A stretch of 33,508 nucleotides of DNA from assembly GCA_937126915.1 (NCBI GenBank), contig CAKZLM010000040.1:1-33508 (forward strand), in the 5' to 3' direction. This DNA is from an uncultured Alphaproteobacteria bacterium. GTDB taxonomy: Bacteria; Pseudomonadota; Alphaproteobacteria; Sphingomonadales; SMXR01. The translations under genes and the position numbers were made by a program. This document shows positions 25,325-33,508 of the stretch, in pieces. Position 1 is the stretch's first letter, and each line of letters begins with the position of its first letter. The notes under the pieces are model-generated. The model was not told where the DNA came from. It worked only from the letters and a program-made list of their open reading frames with translations, and made no database searches.

Positions 25325-25347
25325 TTACTATTGTTAATTAATAGTAA
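25325..25347 (+). promoter_or_regulatory. Candidate operator upstream of the dehydratase gene
   Basis: A perfect inverted repeat has 8-bp arms TTACTATT (25325-25332) and AATAGTAA (25340-25347) around GTTAATT. It ends 29 nt before the ATG at 25377. A poor -35/-10 pair (TTGTAA, 17 bp, TTTACT) would place the repeat over the -10. The spacing fits a dimeric regulator site. There is no T run, so a terminator is unlikely. Confidence 0.4.
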
Positions 25348-25376
25348 GGTTATGTTGATTAAGTGAGGGTAAGGGT

Positions 25377-26369
25377 ATGGAAAATAACTTTCCAGTATCA
25401 TTTCAAGACGTGAAAGAGGCCAGCGAGCGCAATTTTGGACAGGTAACGAGAACACCTTTGTTGCGATCTGTTGAACTAGACAGGGAAACTGGCGGTCAAA
25501 TTTATGTTAAGGCAGAGTGTACGCAACTTTCAGGTTCCTTTAAATTCCGCGGTGCCTATAATCGCATTAGCCAATTAAGCGATGACGAAAAACAGGCAGG
25601 CGTGGTTGCTTGGTCATCGGGTAACCATGGACAAGGTGTGGCTCTAGCGGCCCATTTTGCTGGCGTTAAAGCCACCATTGTTATGCCCAAGGATGCCCCG
25701 CAAATTAAAATTGATAAAACCAAGTCCCATGGCGCTGATATTATTTTCTTTGATAGACGCGCAGAGTCACGCGAAGACATAGCCAAAGCATTTGCCGCCG
25801 AAACAGGGGCGGTGATCGTACCATCTTATGATGACCCTTATATCATTGCTGGGCAAGGAACATCTGGCTATGAAGCCTGTCTTCAAATGAAAGAGTTAGG
25901 CGTTAAGCCTGATGCTTATATTATTTGTTGTGGGGGTGGTGGCTTAACCGCTGGGTCAGCCTTAGCGGTGAATCATTTCTTTCCTGATGCAAAAATCTAT
26001 ACCGCTGAACCTGAATTTTATGATGATCACGCTAAATCTTTCGAAACGGGTACTATTGAAAGGGTCCTATCTGACGCCCCTGATAGCCTGTGTGATGCGC
26101 TGTTATCGCCAGCGCCAGGGGATATGACCTTTGCCATTAATCAAAAGCTGGTGTCGGGTGGCTTAGTTGTCAGTGATGCAGAAGCCCTTAGAGCCATGCG
26201 ATTTGCGTTTGAGAATCTTAAAATTGTGGCAGAGCCGGGGGGTGCCGTTGCTCTTGCATCGATTCTATCAAAACGGTTAGACTGCAAAGATAAAACAGTA
26301 TGTGTTGTTGTATCCGGTGGTAATGTTGATCCGCAGTTGTTTATGGACTGTCTTGCTGTAACAAAATAA
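25377..26369 (+). CDS. PLP-dependent threonine/serine dehydratase
   Basis: This 330-aa fold-type II PLP enzyme probably deaminates threonine or serine to a 2-oxo acid. The PLP lysine is K56 in [23 protein letters not shown] is the substrate loop, [14 protein letters not shown] binds the PLP phosphate, and [10 protein letters not shown] is the C-terminal signature. No ACT regulatory domain is present, so it is of the catabolic or serine-racemase/hydroxyaspartate ammonia-lyase kind rather than the biosynthetic IlvA. The ATG at 25377 has GAGGGTAAGGG just upstream. The histidine kinase gene begins 20 nt after the stop. Confidence 0.88.
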   Translation: MENNFPVSFQDVKEASERNFGQVTRTPLLRSVELDRETGGQIYVKAECTQLSGSFKFRGAYNRISQLSDDEKQAGVVAWSSGNHGQGVALAAHFAGVKATIVMPKDAPQIKIDKTKSHGADIIFFDRRAESREDIAKAFAAETGAVIVPSYDDPYIIAGQGTSGYEACLQMKELGVKPDAYIICCGGGGLTAGSALAVNHFFPDAKIYTAEPEFYDDHAKSFETGTIERVLSDAPDSLCDALLSPAPGDMTFAINQKLVSGGLVVSDAEALRAMRFAFENLKIVAEPGGAVALASILSKRLDCKDKTVCVVVSGGNVDPQLFMDCLAVTK

Positions 26370-26389
26370 AAAAATGGCCAGATGAACAC

Positions 26390-29300
26390 ATGTTAAAAGC
26401 CAAAAGCGCAGAACACCTAATAAAGGCGATAGAAAATCATGAGATCATCTATCCTGCGCCTTTATGTCTGATTGAGGGGGATCGTCTTTATCCGACGGAT
26501 GTCTATGTTGAGTATTTTCTTGCTGCAGGTAAGGCTGATGATGGTCTTGCTATAAATGACCTTGTCGCCGCTGAAAACGCTGCCTTTTTGGCACCGCTTT
26601 ATGAGCCGTCAGACCGCAGTCTTGAGCTTGAAATGAGCTATTTAGAAAACACCCCAAATGCGGTGTTATCGTACGAGCTTATTTTTATTCCTTTAGAGGG
26701 GCGCTCACAAATTATGGTGCTGTTAAATGGTATCCATTTGATGAGCAATTATCAAACAACCATAAAAAACTTCAATCGCGCAGAATATTTTGAAGATGAT
26801 ATTTGGGTATTAACAGCTGCAGATGAAATGGTTTTAAACTATAGCATAAACTTTAAAACCAGCTTTGCTGACGTTAAGCAGCAGGGCCAAATCATCGCGG
26901 GTAATATGGATATTACCCAAATTGAAGAAACCGATGACCCAAGGGTGCATTTTTGGCATCACAAAGTTCATGATAAGTTGCTCGTCCAAAGGGCAAATTT
27001 GCTTAATCACCCAGAAGTGACCAAATTGTTTTTTTTGCGTGAAGCTATAAACAACTTATCTACCATCAATGTTATACGGTCTCTTGCCAAAACAGTGATG
27101 TCACATCACGACCCCATTTTATTTACAGATGAAAATGGTTTTGTACATGAATGCAATAACAATGCCGCCAATCTTTTAAATTCTGCGAAACATACTTTAT
27201 TAGGTCAAAATATTTTTGACATCTTTTCATTCATATCATCGGGTAACGAGACTCTGATGAATAAGGATATTGTTTCTGAGGGGCTAAAGGGTAACCACTT
27301 TTTTCAAACCCAACTAAGTGTTAATCGCGAATTTGATAGTCGCCTTTATGAAATTACGGTCATTGCAGATCAGGGGTCTTACTTTATCAACAACGCTTGT
27401 TATTCTTGGCATTTAAGGGACATCACTACCAAGCAAAGAGATCTGGAAACTATTCGTAAAAACAGCTTTATCCTAAATCAAATTAAAGAAGCTGTTTTTG
27501 TGATAAATTTTGATGATAAAATTACTGAATGTAATGAAGCTGCTTTAATGCTTTGTCAAAAGCAAAGAGGCCAAATCATTAATAAACCTATCTCAGAGGC
27601 CTTAAGCATTGTTGATGAAAGCTTTATTGCTGGTAAGTCCATCAAAGAAACTGTGAAGAAAAATGATCACTGGCAAGGCAGGCTGATCAGTATGGTAGAA
27701 GAGGGGCGTGATCGATATATTGATTTAACGTTGCAGCGCTATATCAACCCCTTAGGCGAGGCAGAGGGCTATATTTGCATTGCCCGTGATATCACCTCGA
27801 AAGAGCTTAAAGCGCAGACTTATCGCCGCCACGCCCAAATTATCGACGAAATTTCCGATGCGGTTATCATGACCAACAATGACAATATCATCATTGATTG
27901 TAATCCTTCTGCTATTAAGATGTTTGATGGTCTGAAATCCCTAAACTTGCATAAAGACGTAGCAGCGCCTCACATTTCTGAGTTGTTCGAGGATCTAGGG
28001 CACAACATTCTGCAAAAACTAGAAGAATTATGGCAAACCAAGTCATCTTGGAGTACGGAATTTCTATATCGTGGCCACTGGATTGAGTTATCTGCACAAT
28101 TTATCAATCATGAAGAAGCTGAATATCAAGGAGCGATTTATTTTCTACGTGATATTCAAGAGCGCATTGAACAACAAGATGAGCTAAACCAACGTGAAGA
28201 AATGCTCAATATGCGTATTCTTGAGTTGGAAGATGTTCAAAAGCGCCTTGAAACCCAATCTGAAGAATTGGTGGTTTTAGCTGATGAATTGGCCATTGCT
28301 AGAGATGATGCCCAACAGGCAGATAGGGCCAAATCAGACTTTATGGCCATTATGAGCCATGAAATTCGAACCCCAGTTAATGGCGTGGTTGGTATGGCTG
28401 ATTTATTGTTAGACAGCCCTCTTGATAATGAACAGCGTCATTATTGTGAATCGCTTAAGGAATCAGCAGTTTCATTGGTAAGCTTGATCAATGATATTCT
28501 TGACTTTTCTAAAATGGAAGCGGGTAGGTTAGAGCTTGAAGCCATTCCCTTTAATATTTCTAAACTAGTTGAAAATGTGGTCGATTTATTTGCCCCAACC
28601 GCCCATGCCAAAGGCATTAATATTGTAACTTGTATTAATCCAGAGACCCCAGAAACTTTAATAGGTGATCCATCTCGTATCAGACAGGTTCTGCAAAATC
28701 TTGTCAGTAATGCGGTTAAATTTACCAACAAAGGTGGGGTGGCTATTCATTTGGATTATGAAAGTTTAAATAATGAGACCGCTTCTATAGCAGTTCAGGT
28801 TCATGATACTGGAATAGGCATTAAAAGCGATGTTGTGCCAAAATTATTCCAGAAGTTCTCGCAAGCTGATTCTTCGATGAATAGAAAATATGGTGGCACC
28901 GGGCTTGGACTATCTATTTGTAAACAGCTTGTTCAATTAATGGGTGGCGACATAGGTGTTGAAAGCGTAGAGCAAAAAGGCAGTAATTTTTATTTCTCTT
29001 TTGCCCTTGATATGAAAGATATCAAACCTGCCGAACAATATTTTGATTTGAAAAAGCAATTGCAGCAAACAGAAATCGCACTCATTAATCAAGAGAAAAT
29101 TGTCAGCAATGCCATTGCAAAGCAAATCATGCTATGGGGTGGCGATTGCATGATTTTTGATGATTTTGATATTTTGATGAACTGGGCTGAAGAAGCAAGT
29201 TTAAACACCAAAATCATTCTCATTGATGATCATTTAATTGGCTTTGGTGCCAATCAATTTGTCCAACAATTGAAAACCAATGCTAAAACACAAACACATA

Positions 29301-30022
29301 AAGTCGTGTTCTTAAAAGATCTTAGAAATAATATCCTTATATCTGAACAATATTATGATCTGATGATTAGAAAACCGCTAACCAGCAGCCATTTAGCGCG
29401 TCGTCTGTTAGATGCCTTATATTCTGAAATTGTTGATAATAAAGTCGATGAAGAAGTTGACCATACAGCGGTATTAAAACCAGATCGTGAGATAAATATA
29501 CTTGTTGTCGATGATAACCCTGTTAACCAGTTGCTGGCCGTTAAAACGTTAGAGCGTGTAGGTTATCATGTTGATCTTGCTTATAATGGCTTAGAAGCCA
29601 TTGAAGCTGCAGAGAGTGGTCTATACGACATCATTTTAATGGATGTTCAAATGCCGATTATGGACGGCATGGAGGCCACTAAAAAGATTCGCCAAAGCAG
29701 TTCACCAAAAGTGCGCTCTGTGCCTATCATCGCGCTCACTGCCAATGCGATGACGGGCGACCGTGAAAAATATCTCAATTGTGGCATGAATGATTATGTT
29801 AGCAAGCCCATTGAACGGGATGACCTTTATCAAAAGATTAAGTCTAACCTAAGCCTAACCAATGAGGATGCGTTCATCACTAAAAATGAGTCTGATCAAG
29901 GGGCAGTCGATCATCAAGATGAGGCAGATAACGATATAACTATTTCAGAACAGCCTATCATGTCGGACAAGGATATGGTATTGGCAAACCTAATTAGCGA
30001 TCTAAATCGTTATATACATTAG
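26390..30022 (+). CDS. Large soluble hybrid histidine kinase, multi-PAS
   Basis: This 1210-aa sensor kinase has no signal peptide or membrane helix. In order: an N-terminal region of about 230 residues with two to three PAS-like stretches I cannot assign; PAS domains near 236-352, 356-475 and 478-600; a coiled coil (about 600-650); HisKA with the phosphorylated H657 in [11 protein letters not shown]; HATPase (about 755-875) with [23 protein letters not shown] and GGTGLGLSI; a degenerate receiver (about 895-1015, with IILIDDH near 941 and RKPL near 992); and a full receiver (about 1034-1150) with the phospho-acceptor D1085 in LMDVQMP and KP near the end. There is no HPt domain, so an external phosphotransferase is implied. 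No ribosome site is clear. It is probably co-transcribed with the dehydratase. Confidence 0.9.
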   Translation: MLKAKSAEHLIKAIENHEIIYPAPLCLIEGDRLYPTDVYVEYFLAAGKADDGLAINDLVAAENAAFLAPLYEPSDRSLELEMSYLENTPNAVLSYELIFIPLEGRSQIMVLLNGIHLMSNYQTTIKNFNRAEYFEDDIWVLTAADEMVLNYSINFKTSFADVKQQGQIIAGNMDITQIEETDDPRVHFWHHKVHDKLLVQRANLLNHPEVTKLFFLREAINNLSTINVIRSLAKTVMSHHDPILFTDENGFVHECNNNAANLLNSAKHTLLGQNIFDIFSFISSGNETLMNKDIVSEGLKGNHFFQTQLSVNREFDSRLYEITVIADQGSYFINNACYSWHLRDITTKQRDLETIRKNSFILNQIKEAVFVINFDDKITECNEAALMLCQKQRGQIINKPISEALSIVDESFIAGKSIKETVKKNDHWQGRLISMVEEGRDRYIDLTLQRYINPLGEAEGYICIARDITSKELKAQTYRRHAQIIDEISDAVIMTNNDNIIIDCNPSAIKMFDGLKSLNLHKDVAAPHISELFEDLGHNILQKLEELWQTKSSWSTEFLYRGHWIELSAQFINHEEAEYQGAIYFLRDIQERIEQQDELNQREEMLNMRILELEDVQKRLETQSEELVVLADELAIARDDAQQADRAKSDFMAIMSHEIRTPVNGVVGMADLLLDSPLDNEQRHYCESLKESAVSLVSLINDILDFSKMEAGRLELEAIPFNISKLVENVVDLFAPTAHAKGINIVTCINPETPETLIGDPSRIRQVLQNLVSNAVKFTNKGGVAIHLDYESLNNETASIAVQVHDTGIGIKSDVVPKLFQKFSQADSSMNRKYGGTGLGLSICKQLVQLMGGDIGVESVEQKGSNFYFSFALDMKDIKPAEQYFDLKKQLQQTEIALINQEKIVSNAIAKQIMLWGGDCMIFDDFDILMNWAEEASLNTKIILIDDHLIGFGANQFVQQLKTNAKTQTHKVVFLKDLRNNILISEQYYDLMIRKPLTSSHLARRLLDALYSEIVDNKVDEEVDHTAVLKPDREINILVVDDNPVNQLLAVKTLERVGYHVDLAYNGLEAIEAAESGLYDIILMDVQMPIMDGMEATKKIRQSSSPKVRSVPIIALTANAMTGDREKYLNCGMNDYVSKPIERDDLYQKIKSNLSLTNEDAFITKNESDQGAVDHQDEADNDITISEQPIMSDKDMVLANLISDLNRYIH

Positions 30023-30046
30023 TTTTTAAGCCAGCGAGACCGAGTT

Positions 30047-30739
30047 TTGTTTCCCATTAAAGATGAAAACCCAACCAAGAACCCGCCCATAATGACTATC
30101 ATTTTAATGATTGTTATGGTTCTTTGTTTCTTGGGCTTTGAAGGCACTGAGGCCTTATTTCGTGGCTATGGTGTTATCCCAAGTGAGATAAAAATGCCAG
30201 AGCAGGGCCTAATTTCTCTTTTATTTTCTGAACGGTTTCATACGATTTTTACATCTATGTTTTTGCATGCAGGGTATCAGCATCTAGTGATGAATATTCT
30301 GTTTCTATGGATTTTTGGAAATAATATCGAAGATGAGCTTGGGCCCGTATTGTTTTTGGTCTTTTTTATTGTCTCTGGTTTTCTTGCTGCCATTTTACAA
30401 ATATTTACAAACCCCATAAGTACCATACCCATGGTTGGCAGCAGCGGTGCAATTTCAGGCATAATGGGGGCCTATATCCTTCTTTTTCCAAGGGCAAAGG
30501 TTATCACCTTTTTTATCCTTACCATCGTTCGCTGGCCTGCTATGGTCTATATTGGCCTATGGTTTGGCTACCAAGCCTTGCAAGTGGTTTATTTTGTGCC
30601 AGAAGACACCACAGTGGCGTGGTGGGCGCACATTGGGGGATTTATCACTGGCATGGTTCTGATTAATTTTATGAATAAAAAGAAACGCTATGGATTTAGA
30701 CCTGGTGGTAGAAAACGTGGTAAACTTCCCAATAAATAG
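30047..30739 (+). CDS. Rhomboid-family intramembrane serine protease
   Basis: This 230-aa rhomboid cleaves within or near membrane segments. The catalytic dyad is S133 in GSSGAISG and H195 in AHIGGF, both present. LHAGYQHLVMNILFLWIFGNNIED is the conserved loop and helix before it. Six hydrophobic segments are visible. The start is a TTG at 30047: it gives FPIKDENPTKNPP, the N-terminus shared by alphaproteobacterial rhomboids (usually M-[IF]-P-L-R-D-[DE]-N-P), whereas the first in-frame ATG lies 45 nt later and would delete it. The frame begins 24 nt after the kinase stop. Confidence 0.9.
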   Translation: MFPIKDENPTKNPPIMTIILMIVMVLCFLGFEGTEALFRGYGVIPSEIKMPEQGLISLLFSERFHTIFTSMFLHAGYQHLVMNILFLWIFGNNIEDELGPVLFLVFFIVSGFLAAILQIFTNPISTIPMVGSSGAISGIMGAYILLFPRAKVITFFILTIVRWPAMVYIGLWFGYQALQVVYFVPEDTTVAWWAHIGGFITGMVLINFMNKKKRYGFRPGGRKRGKLPNK

Positions 30740-30745
30740 TTTTCA

Positions 30746-30782
30746 TAAAAAATGCCCCACCTAATGCAATAGGTGAGGCATT
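30746..30782 (-). terminator. Terminator for the DUF4170 gene, possibly bidirectional
   Basis: The arms AATGCCCCACCT (30751-30762) and AGGTGAGGCATT (30771-30782) pair with one C-A mismatch and an 8-nt loop. On the minus strand the hairpin is followed by a T run (plus A residues 30747-30752), a good terminator for the minus-strand gene. On the plus strand the downstream sequence is AAAATTTT, a weaker stop for the rhomboid. Confidence 0.7.
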
Positions 30783-30807
30783 AAAATTTTAATCATCAAA
30801 TAAAATT

Positions 30808-31032
30808 TTATTGATCATCTGGTTCCATTAGGCGGTGTAGATGAACAACGGCATATTTACGCATGGCGTCATCAACATGGGCTTGGCTTGTGGCGCGCCA
30901 TGCTGCTTCTGCTTTTGCATAGTTTGGATAGACACCGACGATCTCAATTTCATCAAGATTTTCAAATTCTAAACCTTGAGGGTCCTTAACGCGACCACCC
31001 AAAACAAGATGCAAAAGCTGTTTATCTGCCAT
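30808..31032 (-). CDS. DUF4170 protein
   Basis: This 74-aa protein matches the DUF4170 family, found in alphaproteobacteria and of unknown function. Typical are LLHLVLGGRVKD, a middle VGVYPNYAKAEAAWRA, and the ending YAVVHLHRLMEPD. It has no signal or membrane segment and looks like a small alpha/beta domain. GGAAG precedes the ATG by about 7 nt. It is separated from the MlaC-like gene upstream by 89 nt with nothing recognisable. Confidence 0.85.
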   Translation of the reverse strand: MADKQLLHLVLGGRVKDPQGLEFENLDEIEIVGVYPNYAKAEAAWRATSQAHVDDAMRKYAVVHLHRLMEPDDQ

Positions 31033-31121
31033 GAGATTACTTCCAATTTTTGTGTTAATTCAAAACTGCTAAAAATTACTTAGCACGCAAATACTTATAA
31101 ATTTGTTAAATTTCAACCATT

Positions 31122-31739
31122 TTATTCAATTGGCGTCGCTGACCTAAGTTTTTCTAGCAAGCCTTCAAACCCTTCACGCGGGATAATGGATGAGAATTGT
31201 TTCTTTTGGTTAATCACTTGCGACATGCCAGCGACCACAATATCAACGATTTTCATTTCCCCGTTCACATTACGAACACGCCAGCTTGCACCAATGGGTG
31301 CCCCTTGAGGGCGGGTAATGTTGCTGTTAACTATGACATCACGCTTGCCAGATGGCAGGGCGTCAGTAACCGTAAATTTTTCATCCCCAAACTCAGTCAA
31401 TCGTTGGGCATAAAGGCGGATGATATATTCAGGGAAAATGCGATTATATTCTTCACGCTGTTCTTCAGTGGCGCGTTGATAATGATGACCTAAAACCAAA
31501 CGGCGAATATAGGTGATATAAAAACCTTCCTCTAATAAACGGCGAAACTCCACTTCACGGTCATCTTGTGAAAGGCTGGTGTCATTTAAAACATCCATGG
31601 CTTTGCCAGCCAAATCCTCAATGAATAAGCGGGCCTGCTCAGGGTCAGTTCCTTCTTGCGCATTGGCGGGAGAGGTGATGCTGGCAGTCAGTGAAATAAA
31701 TCCTGTAACAAATAGGGCTACAAACAGTTTTTTAAACAT
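31122..31739 (-). CDS. MlaC/Ttg2D-like periplasmic phospholipid-binding protein
   Basis: This 205-aa protein has a Sec signal peptide (about residues 1-27, ending ANA before QEGTD) and the MlaC fold: FRRLLEEGFYITYIRRLVLG, then YQRATEEQREEYNRIFPEY, a strand VTDALPSGKRDVIVNSNI, and the ending WRVRNVNGEMKIVDIVVAGMS. MlaC proteins shuttle phospholipids between the outer-membrane MlaA complex and the inner-membrane MlaFEDB transporter, keeping the outer membrane asymmetric. No other mla gene is in the window, so it stands alone or the rest lies elsewhere. GGAGA is about 9 nt before the ATG. It is 20 nt behind the cytochrome gene, and the two may be co-transcribed. Confidence 0.9.
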   Translation of the reverse strand: MFKKLFVALFVTGFISLTASITSPANAQEGTDPEQARLFIEDLAGKAMDVLNDTSLSQDDREVEFRRLLEEGFYITYIRRLVLGHHYQRATEEQREEYNRIFPEYIIRLYAQRLTEFGDEKFTVTDALPSGKRDVIVNSNITRPQGAPIGASWRVRNVNGEMKIVDIVVAGMSQVINQKKQFSSIIPREGFEGLLEKLRSATPIE

Positions 31740-31759
31740 GGTTATTCTCCAACATGCTT

Positions 31760-32194
31760 TTAATTTGTCTGATCTTGTACTTGACGCAAATAAGCAATGA
31801 GATTTTGTCTGTCTTCTTCACTGCGGATACCTGCAAAAGCCATTTTATTGCCGGGCATAAAGCTGCGCGGTTTGGTTAAATATTCAGCCACAGATTTTTC
31901 TGTCCAAATAATAGCAGCATCTTTCATTGCTTTTGAATAAAGCTGATAGCTATCAGAGGTGCCAGAAACACGACCAAACAACTGATAAAGATTTGGTCCA
32001 GCCTTTGGCCTGCGGTCATCGGTTAGTTGATGACATGCACGGCAGCGAATAAACACTTTACGTCCTTCTGACGCATCGCCCTTCGATGAAATTGATCGAT
32101 CTTCAGGGTCTTGATCATTAGCAAAGCCATTAACTGAAACCGCTAGAGAAGATATGGAAAAGGCAACAAACAGCGCGCCCATATGAAATTTCAT
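31760..32194 (-). CDS. Periplasmic c-type cytochrome, c2-like
   Basis: This 144-aa class I cytochrome has a signal peptide (about residues 1-25, ending GFA). It has one heme motif, C51-R-A-C54-H55, and the axial methionine M118 in MPGNKMAF, as in soluble cytochrome c2 or c-550. GPNLYQLFGR and the final IAYLRQ helix are typical. It probably carries electrons to an oxidase. I chose the ATG at 32194, about 8 nt behind GAGGAA; the ATG 15 nt upstream itself forms part of that ribosome site. Confidence 0.92.
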   Translation of the reverse strand: MKFHMGALFVAFSISSLAVSVNGFANDQDPEDRSISSKGDASEGRKVFIRCRACHQLTDDRRPKAGPNLYQLFGRVSGTSDSYQLYSKAMKDAAIIWTEKSVAEYLTKPRSFMPGNKMAFAGIRSEEDRQNLIAYLRQVQDQTN

Positions 32195-32289
32195 CTTATC
32201 GTTCCTCATTAAAAGGCATCTTAAACAGCCATCTACTTAACCAATAACTTATCAGCTAAAAGATGACTGTAAGATGAACAGTTCCCCAA

Positions 32290-33508
32290 TTATTTACCCT
32301 GATATGGTTTAATTTCACCTGACTTCAAGCGATCAAAATAAGAATCGAGCATGGCTTTTACTTTTGGTGCCATAATGTATAGGCCAACCAAGTTTGGAAT
32401 AGCCATAGCCAAAAGCATCGCATCGGCAAAATCAATAACTGGACCTAAAGACATGCTAGCGCCAACAATAATGCTGAACATATAAATAATTTTATACATC
32501 ATATCAATTGATGGCTTTTCCCCCAGTAAATAGAAGAAGCTTCTTTGGCCATAATAGAACCATGTAATTGAGGTTGAAAAGGCAAACAGCACGATTGCAA
32601 AGGACAAGAGGTATGGGAACCAACTCACAACAGATGCAAAAGCATTTGATGTAAGGGTCACACCATTGGCATTGCCAGGATTGATGTGTGAATCTGTTAC
32701 CAAAATAACCAGGGCCGTAATGGTACAAACAACCACAGTATCAACAAATGGCTCCATCAAGGCAACCAAACCTTCTGCCACTGGTTCTTTGGTTTTAGCT
32801 GATGCGTGCGCAATGGCGGCTGAACCAAGTCCTGCTTCGTTAGAGAAGGTGCCCCGGCGCATGCCTTGGATCAAAACCCCAATAAAGCCACCTGCAACAC
32901 CCTCAGGCGAGAAAGCACCTGCAAAAATCGCGGCAAAAGCTGAAGGAATTTGATCAATATTGATAAAAATAACAACCAGCGCACAAGCCACATATAAAAT
33001 AGCCATGAAAGGCACCAGTTTTTCGGTCACATGGGTAATTTTTTTAATACCCCCAACAATAACCATGGCAACAAGAGAGGCTAAAACAACGCCTACAAGC
33101 CAACCATAGCCAGCAAGACTGCCTTGGTTCATGCCCACAAAGCGTTCAGATATGTCGGTGATCGTTTGTGACGCTTGGTTCATCTGAAACAAGGCACCTG
33201 AACCAATGGCGCCACCAATGCATAAAATAGCAGATGCTGCGGCCATATATTTACCCAAACGCGCCCAGCCCATTTCAGCCAAACCAGCGGATAAATAATA
33301 CATCGGGCCGCCAGAAACTTCGCCTTTTTCGTTAAACTGGCGATATTTCACACCAAGGGTACATTCAACAAATTTCGAGGTCATCCCCATGAAACCAATG
33401 ATGATCATCCAAAAAGTGGCGCCAGGGCCGCCTAGGGTAATGGCAATGGCAACACCAGCAATGTTACCTAAACCAACGGTGCCTGATAAGGCCGCTGTTA
33501 AGGCCTGA
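32290..33508 (-). CDS. Sodium:alanine/glycine symporter, AGCS family (5' end outside window)
   Basis: This is the 3' part of a sodium-coupled alanine/glycine transporter. The frame remains open to the right edge: the last visible codons read ALTAALSGTVGLGNIAGVAI and then a GGPGATFW block, the signature near the second membrane helix, so the ATG at 33408 is internal. Further family marks are MTSKFVECTLGVKYR, GEVSGGPMYYLSAGL, and RRGTFSNEAGLGSAAIAHA with its conserved Asn-Glu-Ala-Gly. At least eight hydrophobic segments follow, and the C-terminus is short and cytoplasmic. The minus-strand cytochrome gene begins 95 nt downstream. Confidence 0.93.
   Translation of the reverse strand, partial: QALTAALSGTVGLGNIAGVAIAITLGGPGATFWMIIIGFMGMTSKFVECTLGVKYRQFNEKGEVSGGPMYYLSAGLAEMGWARLGKYMAAASAILCIGGAIGSGALFQMNQASQTITDISERFVGMNQGSLAGYGWLVGVVLASLVAMVIVGGIKKITHVTEKLVPFMAILYVACALVVIFINIDQIPSAFAAIFAGAFSPEGVAGGFIGVLIQGMRRGTFSNEAGLGSAAIAHASAKTKEPVAEGLVALMEPFVDTVVVCTITALVILVTDSHINPGNANGVTLTSNAFASVVSWFPYLLSFAIVLFAFSTSITWFYYGQRSFFYLLGEKPSIDMMYKIIYMFSIIVGASMSLGPVIDFADAMLLAMAIPNLVGLYIMAPKVKAMLDSYFDRLKSGEIKPYQGK

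Overview
The window is chromosomal DNA from an alphaproteobacterium of moderate-to-low GC (my impression from reading, not computed). It carries the long alphaproteobacterial block xthA / erpA / dgt-argS-SPOR protein-nagZ-scpA-scpB-tatABC-serS-surE-(LysM/M23 lipoprotein)-yajC-secD-secF-DUF498. Other lineage markers are a class II fructose bisphosphatase next to recJ, a DUF4170 protein, and a rhomboid with the N-terminus usual for this class. I cannot place it below class. Nearly everything is housekeeping; there is no phage, insertion sequence, CRISPR array or complete defence island.

Layout. 1-870: 3' part of valS and its terminator. 873-3566: an accessory stretch on the minus strand, with an AT-rich membrane protein of unknown function, a secreted metallo-beta-lactamase-fold protein, a gene-free stretch of about 350 bp holding a degenerate 21-bp-period repeat, and a conserved-looking unknown protein. 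3756-6069: a YhhQ-type queuosine-precursor transporter and a VOC protein on the plus strand, converging on erpA-xthA on the minus strand. 6243-18481: one long plus-strand run of tightly packed or overlapping genes: dNTP hydrolysis (dgt), arginyl-tRNA synthetase, a SPOR cell-wall protein, NagZ, a site-2-protease homologue that has lost its zinc histidines, the ScpAB condensin partners, TatABC, SerS, SurE and an NlpD-like lipoprotein. 18650-22134: yajC, terminator-like hairpin, secD-secF-DUF498, terminator. 22205-24973: glpX and recJ. 25144-25219: tRNA-Glu(UUC) with its own likely promoter and terminator. 25377-30739: a PLP-dependent threonine/serine dehydratase, a very large soluble hybrid histidine kinase and a rhomboid protease, closely spaced and probably co-transcribed. 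30808-33508, all minus strand: DUF4170, an MlaC-like periplasmic protein, a periplasmic cytochrome c, and the 3' part of an AGCS sodium:alanine/glycine symporter running off the window.

Several genes act on the envelope together: SPOR protein, NagZ, NlpD-like factor, Tat and Sec translocation, rhomboid and MlaC. The observations most worth a second look are the catalytically dead S2P homologue between nagZ and scpA (11200-11880), the helically phased 21-bp repeat array directly upstream of the MBL gene promoter with single look-alike copies elsewhere, and the 23-bp tandem duplication at the scpA/scpB junction. I did not find a convincing wholly new multi-gene system.
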